Assembly (NCBI GenBank): GCA_036558905.1
Contig: DATBER010000169.1
Coordinates: forward strand, 1-64,000
Length of the DNA: 64,000 nt
Direction: 5' to 3'
DNA from: DASXRA01 sp036558905
GTDB lineage: Bacteria > Actinomycetota > Actinomycetes > Mycobacteriales > Jatrophihabitantaceae
This document shows positions 25,404-32,887 of the stretch, in pieces (within the stretch, counting starts at the first letter, position 1; every line of letters begins with the position of its first letter). The translations under genes were made by a program, and so were the position numbers. Below the pieces are notes generated by a model. It was given only the letters and a program-made list of their open reading frames with translations. It was not told the DNA's origin and made no database searches.

Positions 25404-26711
25404 ATGCCGGCACCTGACCTGATGGGCCGCAGCCTGGCCGTGCTGAACAAGGCGGCCGGCTCGCGGATGCTCGACCGGCTAGGCCTGCGCAAGCCCTTGG
25501 AGCGGGCAGTGTTCCACGGCGCGCGCGGCGGGTTCCGCACGCTCGGCGCCGCTACCCGGGTATTCGCGGCGGCGCCGAGACGCGCCGCGCCCGAACGCCC
25601 TCGCCCGGCCGCCGCCCGGGGCGTGTTCGACCTGACGCCCACCGACGAGCAGCAGCTGATTCGCAGCATCAGCCGCGAGTTCGCGGCCGGCGAACTGCGT
25701 CCGGCTGCGGCCGAGGCCGATGCGCGGAGCGCCGCGCCGGACGAGCTACTCAAGCGGGTCAACGCCGAGCTGGGCGTCGCCGGGCTGGGCGTGCCCGAGG
25801 CGCTGGGCGGGCTGGCCGCTGAGCGGTCGGCCGTCACGAACGTGCTGGTGGCCGAGGCGCTGGCCCACGGCGACATGGGGCTGGCCGTCGCCGGCCTGGC
25901 CCCGACCGCGGTCAGCACGGCGATCGCGCTCTGGGGCGACGAGCAGCAGCAGGCCACCTACCTGCCGGCGTTCGTCGGCGACGACGTCCCGGCGGCGGCG
26001 CTGGCCGTGGCCGAGCCGGGACCCTTGTTCGATCCTTCGGCTCTGCTCACCAAGGCGCATCGCACCGTCGACGGCTACGTGTTGGACGGCATCAAGGCCC
26101 TGGTCCCCCGGGCCGCGCAGGCCGAGCTGTTCGTCGTCGCGGCCAGCCTGGACGGCCGGCCCGCCCTGTTCCTGGTCGAGTCGTCCACGCCCGGCCTCAC
26201 CGTCGAGCACGAGCCGGCGATGGGGCTGCGCGCCGCGTCGCTCGGACGGGTGCACCTGAGCAAGGTGGGCGTGCCGTCCGGGGCGCTGCTGGGCGACGCG
26301 GCCGCCTACGCCGACGCCATCCGGCTGTCGCGGCTGGGCTGGTGCGCGCTCGCGGTGGGCACCGCCCAGGCCGTGCTCGACTACGTCGTCCCCTACGTCA
26401 ACGACCGGGTGGCGTTCGGCGAGCCGATCAGCCACCGGCAGGGCGTGGCCTTCATGGTCGCCGACATCGGCGTCGAGCTGGAGGGCATGCGGCTGGCCAC
26501 CTACCGGGCGGCGAGCCGGGCCGAGCAGGGCCGAACGTTCGCCCGCGAGACCGGGCTGGCCCGCCGGCTGTGCGCCGAGTACGGCATGAAGATCGGCAGC
26601 GACGGCGTGCAGCTGCTCGGCGGGCACGGCTACGTCCAGGAGCACCCGGTCGAACGCTGGTATCGCGATCTGCGCGCGATCGCCGTGATGGAAGGCGGGA
26701 TCCTCGTATGA
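25404..26711 (+). CDS. Acyl-CoA dehydrogenase-like protein, subunit 1
   Basis: 435 aa. An unusual N-terminal extension of about 75 residues, rich in Ala and Arg, precedes an acyl-CoA dehydrogenase fold. The C-terminal region has LLGGHGYVQEHPVERWYRDLR, visible as GGHGYVQEHPVERWYRD, and then stops at VMEGGILV. The usual EGTxEIQ segment and last helix are missing, so it is shorter at the end than normal. It overlaps the next dehydrogenase as ATGA. Heteromeric alpha2-beta2 dehydrogenases encoded by paired genes are known in mycobacteria; that layout fits here. Confidence 0.85.
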   Translation: MPAPDLMGRSLAVLNKAAGSRMLDRLGLRKPLERAVFHGARGGFRTLGAATRVFAAAPRRAAPERPRPAAARGVFDLTPTDEQQLIRSISREFAAGELRPAAAEADARSAAPDELLKRVNAELGVAGLGVPEALGGLAAERSAVTNVLVAEALAHGDMGLAVAGLAPTAVSTAIALWGDEQQQATYLPAFVGDDVPAAALAVAEPGPLFDPSALLTKAHRTVDGYVLDGIKALVPRAAQAELFVVAASLDGRPALFLVESSTPGLTVEHEPAMGLRAASLGRVHLSKVGVPSGALLGDAAAYADAIRLSRLGWCALAVGTAQAVLDYVVPYVNDRVAFGEPISHRQGVAFMVADIGVELEGMRLATYRAASRAEQGRTFARETGLARRLCAEYGMKIGSDGVQLLGGHGYVQEHPVERWYRDLRAIAVMEGGILV

Positions 26712-27913
26712 CGATCAACCTCGAGGTACCGGCCAAGTTCAAGCTGCTCGTCGAGCAGGCCCACCAGGTGGCGGTGGGCGTGTTCCGGCCGATCTCGCGC
26801 AAGTACGACAGAGCCAATAGCGCCGGGCACGAGTACCCCAAGGAGCTCGACATGCTGGCCGCGCTCGTCGACGGCATGAACGAGTCGGGTGAGCAGAGCA
26901 CCGGGGCGCGTGGCGTGCGACGTTCCGGCGACGGCAGCGAGAAGATGCGCAACGGCGGGAACATGGCCACCGTCCTGAGCGTCATGGAGGCCTGCTGGGG
27001 TGACGTCGCGTTCGTGCTGTCCATGCCGCGTCAGGGCCTGGGCAATGCGGCCATCGCGTCGGTGGCCGACGACGAGCAGCGGGCCCGGTTCGACGAGGTG
27101 TGGGCGTCGATGGCCATCACCGAGCCCGGCTGCGGCTCGGACTCGGCCGCCATCCGCACGACGGCGGAGCGCGACGGCGATGATTACGTGCTCAACGGCG
27201 AGAAGATCTTCGTGACGGCCGGCGGGCGCTGCGACGCCGTGGTCGTGTGGGCCACGCTCGATCCGGCCAAGGGGCGGGCGGCGATCAAGTCGTTCGTGGT
27301 CGAGAAGGGCACGCCCGGGTTCACCGTCGAGCGGCTCGAGCACAAGCTGGGCATCCGGGCCTCGGACACCGCCACGCTGCGCTTCACCGACTGCCGCGTG
27401 CCGGCAGCCAACCTGCTCGGATCCCCCGATGTCACCGAGGGATTCAGCGGCGTCATGCAGACCTTCGACAACACCCGCCCGCTGGTAGCGGCGATGGCGC
27501 TGGGCGTGGCCAAGGCCGCACTGGACGAGACGCGCACCCTCCTGGCCCGAGCCGGCGTCACCGTCGACTACGACCGCCCGACGCGCGTCCAGTCGGCGGC
27601 GGCCGCCACGCTGTTGGCGATGGAGGCCGACTGGGAGGCCGCGTACCTGACCACGCTCGAGGCGGCGTGGCTGGCCGACAACGGCCGGCCGAACTCGTTG
27701 CAGGCGTCGATGGCCAAGGCGAAGGCCGGCCGGACGGCCACGGATGTCACGCTGCGCTGCGTCGAACTGGCCGGCGGGTACGCCGAGTCGTCGCTGCTGG
27801 AGAAGTGGGCCCGCGACTCCAAGATCCTCGACATCTTCGAGGGCACCCAGCAGATCCAGCAGCTGATCGTCGCCCGACGCCTGCTCGGCAAGTCGTCCGC
27901 CGAGATCAAGTAG
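26708..27913 (+). CDS. Acyl-CoA dehydrogenase, subunit 2
   Basis: 401 aa, full length. It oxidises acyl-CoA to 2-enoyl-CoA with FAD. The FAD/substrate motif MAITEPGCGSDSA and the C-terminal DIFEGTQQIQQLIVARRLLG are intact; the Glu of FEGT is the catalytic base in many members. ATG at 26708 overlaps the upstream stop. Probably the catalytic partner of the preceding gene product. Acyl chain specificity is unknown. Confidence 0.93.
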   Translation: MTINLEVPAKFKLLVEQAHQVAVGVFRPISRKYDRANSAGHEYPKELDMLAALVDGMNESGEQSTGARGVRRSGDGSEKMRNGGNMATVLSVMEACWGDVAFVLSMPRQGLGNAAIASVADDEQRARFDEVWASMAITEPGCGSDSAAIRTTAERDGDDYVLNGEKIFVTAGGRCDAVVVWATLDPAKGRAAIKSFVVEKGTPGFTVERLEHKLGIRASDTATLRFTDCRVPAANLLGSPDVTEGFSGVMQTFDNTRPLVAAMALGVAKAALDETRTLLARAGVTVDYDRPTRVQSAAAATLLAMEADWEAAYLTTLEAAWLADNGRPNSLQASMAKAKAGRTATDVTLRCVELAGGYAESSLLEKWARDSKILDIFEGTQQIQQLIVARRLLGKSSAEIK

Positions 27914-27953
27914 GGGTGTTCGCGCAGCGTCGTGGCTAGGACACAATCTGCGT

Positions 27954-28430
27954 ATGAGGTTGCTCGGCCGGGTCCCCTGGTACGGCAAGCTGTTGCTCGG
28001 GCTGTCGGTGCTCTTCCTGATCGGGTCGATCGGCTTCTACGGGGCGACGCTGAGCAGCGCGCACACCATCGACGGATCGGCCACTCCCAGTCAGCGCGAG
28101 CAGTACCGCTGGACGAGCGGCGAGCTGCAGCTGGAGGCGACCGAGCGCCAGGACCCGACGACCTGCTACGTCAACCACGACGGAGGCGGGCAGCAGGTGG
28201 TGCAGCTGGCCGGGACGAAGCAGCCCGGCACCCACGAGCAGACCCTGTCCTTCGCCGGGGACGCGACGGTCAGCTGCACCCGCTCGGTCAATGCCTACGT
28301 CGGATCATCGGTCAACCGGCGCGACTTCACCCGCTCCTCCTCCTACAAGGGCGCCGCGGTAGCGCTCGTCCTCGTGCCGCTGCTGTTCATCGGCGTCATC
28401 AAGTTGCTCCGTCGCGCCGCGCGAGGGTAG
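27954..28430 (+). CDS. Membrane protein of unknown function, two membrane segments
   Basis: 158 aa. Membrane segments at about 11-32 and 132-150 enclose an outside domain of ~100 residues with two Cys (CYVNHDG and VSCTRSV) that could form a disulfide. No family recognised. It starts 40 nt after the dehydrogenase pair and may be co-transcribed, but has no link in sequence to fatty acid metabolism. Confidence 0.75.
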   Translation: MRLLGRVPWYGKLLLGLSVLFLIGSIGFYGATLSSAHTIDGSATPSQREQYRWTSGELQLEATERQDPTTCYVNHDGGGQQVVQLAGTKQPGTHEQTLSFAGDATVSCTRSVNAYVGSSVNRRDFTRSSSYKGAAVALVLVPLLFIGVIKLLRRAARG

Positions 28431-28472
28431 CCGCATTGGCCTGGATCGGCCTGCCGTGCCAGGCTGGACGGT

Positions 28473-28688
28473 ATGAGTTCCTCACCGACGGCGCCGGACG
28501 AGTCCACGGACGACGTCACGAACGAGTCCACGGACGACGTCAAGGACAAGTTCCGCGAGGCGCTCGAGCGCAAGCGCAGCCACCAGGCCGAGCGCAACAG
28601 CAACGGCGAGACCGCGGACCACTCCAAGATCCACGGGGCCCACGGCCCGGCCGCCGGGCGCCGCGAGTTCCGTCGCAAGAGCGGCTAA
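28473..28688 (+). CDS. DUF5302 small protein
   Basis: 71 aa, charged and probably disordered. VKDKFREALERKR and the C-terminal SKIHGAHGPAAGRREFRRKSG (seen as HGAHGPAAGRREFRRKSG) match the DUF5302 family of Actinobacteria. The N-terminus repeats the phrase ESTDDV twice. Function unknown. Confidence 0.85.
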   Translation: MSSSPTAPDESTDDVTNESTDDVKDKFREALERKRSHQAERNSNGETADHSKIHGAHGPAAGRREFRRKSG

Positions 28689-28759
28689 ACCGCCGTTATG
28701 GCTGAGACCACGCGGTGACGATGCGCCGCGCGAGCTGGGTCGTCGTTTAGCGTTCAGGT

Positions 28760-29407
28760 GTGTTCGGCGACATCATCACCAGCCTCACCAACTGGCTGGA
28801 CGAAGTCTCCCAACACTGGTGGTTCCTGCTCGTGATCATCGCGATCGCGCTGCTCGACTCGGTTCTCCCGGTGGTGCCCAGCGAGACCTGCGTGATCATC
28901 GGCGGCGTCGCGGCGGCCGGCGGGCACCAGGAGTTGCCGTTGGTGATCGCCTGCGCCGCGATCGGTGCCTTCGTGGGCGACAACCTCGCCTGCCAGATCG
29001 GGCGGGGGGCGTCGAGCTGGTTCCGCCGGCGGGCCGACCGAAAGCCGAGCTTCGCGACGCGCCTGGACTGGGCCACCAACCAGATCCACGAACGGGGCGG
29101 CCTGCTGCTGATCACGGCCCGCTTCGTGCCCGGCGGGCGCACCATCTTGACCCTGTCGTCGGGCATCACCCGTCAGCCGCTGGTGTGGTTCGTGTCCTGG
29201 ATCGCCGTCGCCGCGGTCATCTGGGCGACCTACGCCTCGCTGCTCGGGTTCATCGGCGGGGCCGCGTTCGAGGACAACCACTCCATCGCGTTCCTGGTCG
29301 CGTTCGGCGGTGCGCTGGGCATCACCGTGATCATCGAGGGCGTGCGCTTCGTGCGGCACCGGCTCCGCTCCGGGGCCGAAACCGAGAAGAGCACCCCCTC
29401 GCGCTGA
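28760..29407 (+). CDS. DedA-family membrane protein
   Basis: 215 aa with about five membrane segments. DSVLPVVPSETCVIIGG, and ARFVPGGRTILTLSSG with its conserved Arg and Gly, define DedA/VTT proteins, now linked to lipid scrambling (undecaprenyl phosphate recycling) in other bacteria. GTG start at 28760 with no clear ribosome site; the N-terminus lines up with the family, so the start is likely right. Confidence 0.9.
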   Translation: MFGDIITSLTNWLDEVSQHWWFLLVIIAIALLDSVLPVVPSETCVIIGGVAAAGGHQELPLVIACAAIGAFVGDNLACQIGRGASSWFRRRADRKPSFATRLDWATNQIHERGGLLLITARFVPGGRTILTLSSGITRQPLVWFVSWIAVAAVIWATYASLLGFIGGAAFEDNHSIAFLVAFGGALGITVIIEGVRFVRHRLRSGAETEKSTPSR

Positions 29408-29458
29408 CCGGCTTTCACCGCGATGCAGCAGGACGGCGGCCGTGCGCGTTGACGGCGT

Positions 29459-31615
29459 GTGAGTGCATTCAAACCAATCGCCCGAGCCGTCCTGGTCGCG
29501 GCGTTCGCGCTGGCCAGCGTGAACGCCGTCCAACCGGCAACGACCGCCGCCTCGGCGCCGCCGAGCCCGACCGACCACATCATCGTCCTGCCCACCGGCG
29601 AACGACTCGCCGTGCCGCCCGGAGGCGGTCAGCCGACCGTGCTGCCCGACCGGTCCGGCCATTTGCCGCAGGTGACCGTCACTCGATCCGGCGAGTCGAT
29701 CTACGCGATCCCGGACGAGGCCGCGCCGTTCGTCGGCCGAGCCCTGGACCCGAGCCTGTTCGACACCAGCCAGCTGGCCCGGCTGCCCAGCGGCCGACTG
29801 CCGCTGCACACGGCTTACACGAACGGCGTCGCGCCGATCCCGGGCGTCACCGCGACGGGCGCCGACCGCGGCGAGGTCACCGACCCGGCCGCCTTCGGTG
29901 CCGCCCTGGCGCAGCACATCGCCGCCGACCCAGCCGGCGCCCGTTCGGCCAGCACACCATTCGCCGGGGTACGGAGCATCGCGCTCGAGGGCGCCGCCGA
30001 AAACCCGGTGCAGCCGAACTTCCCGATGGTCACGCTCGGCGTGCACATGGTCATGCCCAAGTCGGGCGCCGTGCTGAGCGTCATGGCGGTGATCACGAAC
30101 CTCGACGACAGCCGCCGCTACGACATGATGATCGAGGTTCCGCCGGGCAATACGTTCAAGGTCAGCGTTCCGCAGGGGCACTACGCCGTGCTGGGCAACG
30201 TGCTGACGTCTGCGCGCAGCGACGGCCAGGTCGACCATTCGTACTTTCCGATCGCCGAAGACGTCGCGGCCACCGACCCGGAGCAGTCCGTGACCCTCGA
30301 CGCGGCCAAGGCGACGGCGTCTCCGTCGTTCGGCCTGCCCAAGCCGGCCCAGATCCAGGGCGGCTTCCTGAACCTCGTGTCGTTCGACGGCCGGCACGTA
30401 TACACCGACGGGTTCCTCGGCGGGTTCTCCGCCGCCTTCGACTCGTCCGTGCAGTTGACCGTCCAGCCCACGCCGGCTCCCCGGAACGGCGTGCTGTGGT
30501 TCATCGACCAGCAGCAGGGCATCGCCACCGACCCCGCCGCCCGCTACACCTACGACTTGGCCCAGACGTGGCAGCACGGCATCCCGGCCGACCTGCACAC
30601 GGACGTGCGGCCGGCCGATCTGGCCACCGTGGTCGACCACTTCTACGCCGACGGCTCGCCCCGGCAGGCGGTCTTCGGGCGGGCCGCGACCTTCCCGGAC
30701 TGGCCGCAGAAGGCGGTGATGGCCGACGACTATCCGCGGCCCGGCCCAGTGACCAACTACGTCTACGCCCCGGCCGGCGCCCAGTGGCAGGCGTTCCTGC
30801 TGCAGGACAACGGCACCGACGACGCGTTCGTCGAGATGAGCTCGACGCCGCAGTCGTACCCGGCCGGTGGGACGTACCGGGCCGACTGGCTGCGCGGACC
30901 GCTCGGGCCGGGCATCGCCAAGGCCACTGCGCCGTTCCCGTGCCCGGCCTGCCGGACCGGCGACCACCTGCTGCTGGCGGTGTCGACGACCCAGGACGGC
31001 GACCCCGACCACTCGGGTGAGGCCTTCGGATCGGTCGCCGGCTACACCCGCATCCAGGTGTTCCAGGACGGCACGAGCATTGCCGACCTGCCCGACGCCA
31101 GCCTGGCGATGATCCCGTTGCCCGCCGAGGCGCACACCTACCGCATCGTCGACACCGTCGACCTGGATCAGATCGGCTTCGGGACGTCGACGCAGGCCAC
31201 GACGGAGTACGTGGTCAGCTCGTCGGCGACGTCGGGCAACCCGGTTCCGAAGACGTGGCAGTGCTGGCTCAGCGCTACCGAGCGGTGCACCGTCGTGCCG
31301 CTGCTGACGGTCAACGCGCCGGTGCCGACCAGTGAGCTCGACACGGTCGCTGCCGGCTCGATGTCGTTCGTCGTCAAGGTCGGCCACGTCCAGCACGCGC
31401 CGCCGTCGGCGATCACCTCGTTCGGGTTCGCGACGAGCGTGGACGGCACGGACTACACGCCCGCCCAGGTGGCCGACCTCGGCAACGGGCGGTACCGGGT
31501 CACCGTGCAGTCGGCGGCCGGGCAACACGTCTCGGTGCGCATGCAGGCCATCGACGCGGCCGGCAGCTCCATCACCGAAACCGTCCGCAACGCCTACACC
31601 GTCGAAGGGAGCTGA
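29459..31615 (+). CDS. Large secreted protein, paired with the S53 peptidase
   Basis: 718 aa. The signal peptide ends near residue 33 (TTAASA). The following stretch HIIVLPTGERLAVPPGG resembles the segment that opens accessory parts of actinobacterial S8 peptidases, but no Asp/His/Ser catalytic motifs follow. The middle is beta-rich with CPAC and Cys pairs (CWLSATERC); the last ~90 residues look like an Ig-like domain. Stop is three nt before the peptidase start, so co-expression is almost certain. It may be a substrate, inhibitor, chaperone or detached accessory subunit. No ribosome site stands out before GTG 29459. Confidence 0.7.
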   Translation: MSAFKPIARAVLVAAFALASVNAVQPATTAASAPPSPTDHIIVLPTGERLAVPPGGGQPTVLPDRSGHLPQVTVTRSGESIYAIPDEAAPFVGRALDPSLFDTSQLARLPSGRLPLHTAYTNGVAPIPGVTATGADRGEVTDPAAFGAALAQHIAADPAGARSASTPFAGVRSIALEGAAENPVQPNFPMVTLGVHMVMPKSGAVLSVMAVITNLDDSRRYDMMIEVPPGNTFKVSVPQGHYAVLGNVLTSARSDGQVDHSYFPIAEDVAATDPEQSVTLDAAKATASPSFGLPKPAQIQGGFLNLVSFDGRHVYTDGFLGGFSAAFDSSVQLTVQPTPAPRNGVLWFIDQQQGIATDPAARYTYDLAQTWQHGIPADLHTDVRPADLATVVDHFYADGSPRQAVFGRAATFPDWPQKAVMADDYPRPGPVTNYVYAPAGAQWQAFLLQDNGTDDAFVEMSSTPQSYPAGGTYRADWLRGPLGPGIAKATAPFPCPACRTGDHLLLAVSTTQDGDPDHSGEAFGSVAGYTRIQVFQDGTSIADLPDASLAMIPLPAEAHTYRIVDTVDLDQIGFGTSTQATTEYVVSSSATSGNPVPKTWQCWLSATERCTVVPLLTVNAPVPTSELDTVAAGSMSFVVKVGHVQHAPPSAITSFGFATSVDGTDYTPAQVADLGNGRYRVTVQSAAGQHVSVRMQAIDAAGSSITETVRNAYTVEGS

Positions 31616-31618
31616 GCC

Positions 31619-32779
31619 GTGCTGCGCAAGACCTTCACGGCAGCGACGCTGCTCATCACTGTCGGGGCCGGCGCCGTCGCAGGTACCCGGCCGGCCGCCG
31701 CGGCAACGACGCTCGGACCGTTGACGGCGCCGAGTTGCGCGACGCCCCACCCGGGCGCAATGCACTGCCTGGCGCGCTACCGGGTGGCTCACAACGTCCG
31801 GGCCGACGCTCCGCCCGGGCTCACGCCGGCCGACATCGCCGACGCGTACAACCTCGGCGGGGCGCCGGCGCCGTCGACCGCGGTGGCGATCGTCGACGCC
31901 TACGACGACCCGAACGCCGAGGCCGACCTCGCGGTGTACCGGCAGCAGTACGGGCTGCCGGCCTGCACCACCGCGAACGGCTGTTTCACCAAGGTCGACC
32001 AGCAAGGTGACGCGTCGCCGCTGCCCGACCCGGACCCGGGCTGGGCGACGGAGATCTCGCTCGACCTCGACGCGGTGTCGGCCGCCTGCCCGTCCTGCCA
32101 CATCCTGCTGGTCGAGGCCGACTCCGCCGACACGCCCAGCCTCGGCGCGGCCGAGGACACCGCCGTGCGGCTGGGCGCGACGGTCGTGTCGAACAGCTAC
32201 GGCACCGACGAGTACCCGCAGATGAACGCCGACAAGGCGCACTGGCAGCACCCGGGCACCTCCATCGTGGCCAGCAGCGGCGACTTCGGGTTCACCACGG
32301 CGTCGTTCCCGGCCGTGCTGGGCTCGAGCATCGCGATCGGGGGCACCACCCTGACCAGGGCCCCGGACACCACCCGGGGCTGGACCGAGTCGGCCTGGGC
32401 CGGCGCCGGCAGCGGCTGCTCGGCCTACATCGGCAAGCCGTCGTGGCAGCACGACAAGCACTGCCTGAATCGCACGGTGGCCGATATCTCGGCCGTCGCC
32501 GACCCCGACACGGGCCTGGCGGTCTACGACACGTTCGAGGCGGATGGCTGGGCGGTGTTCGGTGGCACCAGCCTCGCGGCGCCGCTGATCTCGGCGATGA
32601 TCGCCCGGTCCGGCCGGGTGATCCCGAACGCCCAGCGGATCTACACCCACGCCAACGCGCTGTACGACCCGGTGGGTGGCCGCAACGGCTTCTGCGGCGG
32701 CGACTACCTGTGCACCGGCAAGCGCGGCTACGACGCGCCGACCGGCATGGGCAGTCCCGACGGAGTGGCGGCACTCTGA
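31619..32779 (+). CDS. S53 family peptidase (sedolisin), compact form
   Basis: 386 aa, secreted. Signal peptide to about residue 29 (PAAAA). The Glu-Asp-Ser triad is visible: Glu145 and Asp149 in ATEISLDLD, Ser in FGGTSLAAP near 320, and the oxyanion Asp in SSGDFGF near 222. Classical sedolisins carry a large N-terminal prodomain (~180 aa); here only ~35 residues separate the signal from the catalytic domain, so it is made without a prodomain. The upstream secreted protein may take over a prodomain-like role. GTG start. Confidence 0.88.
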   Translation: MLRKTFTAATLLITVGAGAVAGTRPAAAATTLGPLTAPSCATPHPGAMHCLARYRVAHNVRADAPPGLTPADIADAYNLGGAPAPSTAVAIVDAYDDPNAEADLAVYRQQYGLPACTTANGCFTKVDQQGDASPLPDPDPGWATEISLDLDAVSAACPSCHILLVEADSADTPSLGAAEDTAVRLGATVVSNSYGTDEYPQMNADKAHWQHPGTSIVASSGDFGFTTASFPAVLGSSIAIGGTTLTRAPDTTRGWTESAWAGAGSGCSAYIGKPSWQHDKHCLNRTVADISAVADPDTGLAVYDTFEADGWAVFGGTSLAAPLISAMIARSGRVIPNAQRIYTHANALYDPVGGRNGFCGGDYLCTGKRGYDAPTGMGSPDGVAAL

Positions 32780-32791
32780 GAACGGCGTGGG

Positions 32792-32867
32792 TGGTGCCCC
32801 CGGTCGGACTCGAACCGACACTGGAACCCTTTTAAGGGGTCTGCCTCTGCCGTTGGGCTACGGGGGC
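32792..32867 (-). tRNA. tRNA with anticodon UAA, type I (short variable arm)
   Basis: 76 nt including an encoded CCA. Acceptor GCCCCCG pairs with CGGGGGC, discriminator A73. T8 and A9 are present; D-stem GCC/GGC with GG in the loop; anticodon stem GACCC/GGGTT with loop CTTAAAA, so positions 34-36 are TAA (32832-32834). The variable region is only five nt (CCAGT), then T-stem GTCGG/CCGAC with loop TTCGAGT. Anticodon UAA reads UUA (Leu), but bacterial tRNA-Leu is type II with a long variable arm. Position 13-22 is a C-A mismatch and the base before position 22 is G instead of A21. Charged amino acid uncertain. Confidence 0.85.
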
Positions 32868-32887
32868 ACCGCCAGGATATGTGCTGT

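Noticed and set aside
28754..32821. A 1355-codon open frame on the minus strand opposite DedA, the secreted protein and the S53 peptidase
   Set aside because: Its Arg/Gly/Val-rich composition is typical of antisense frames in GC-rich DNA, and the plus strand carries recognisable domains and signal peptides.
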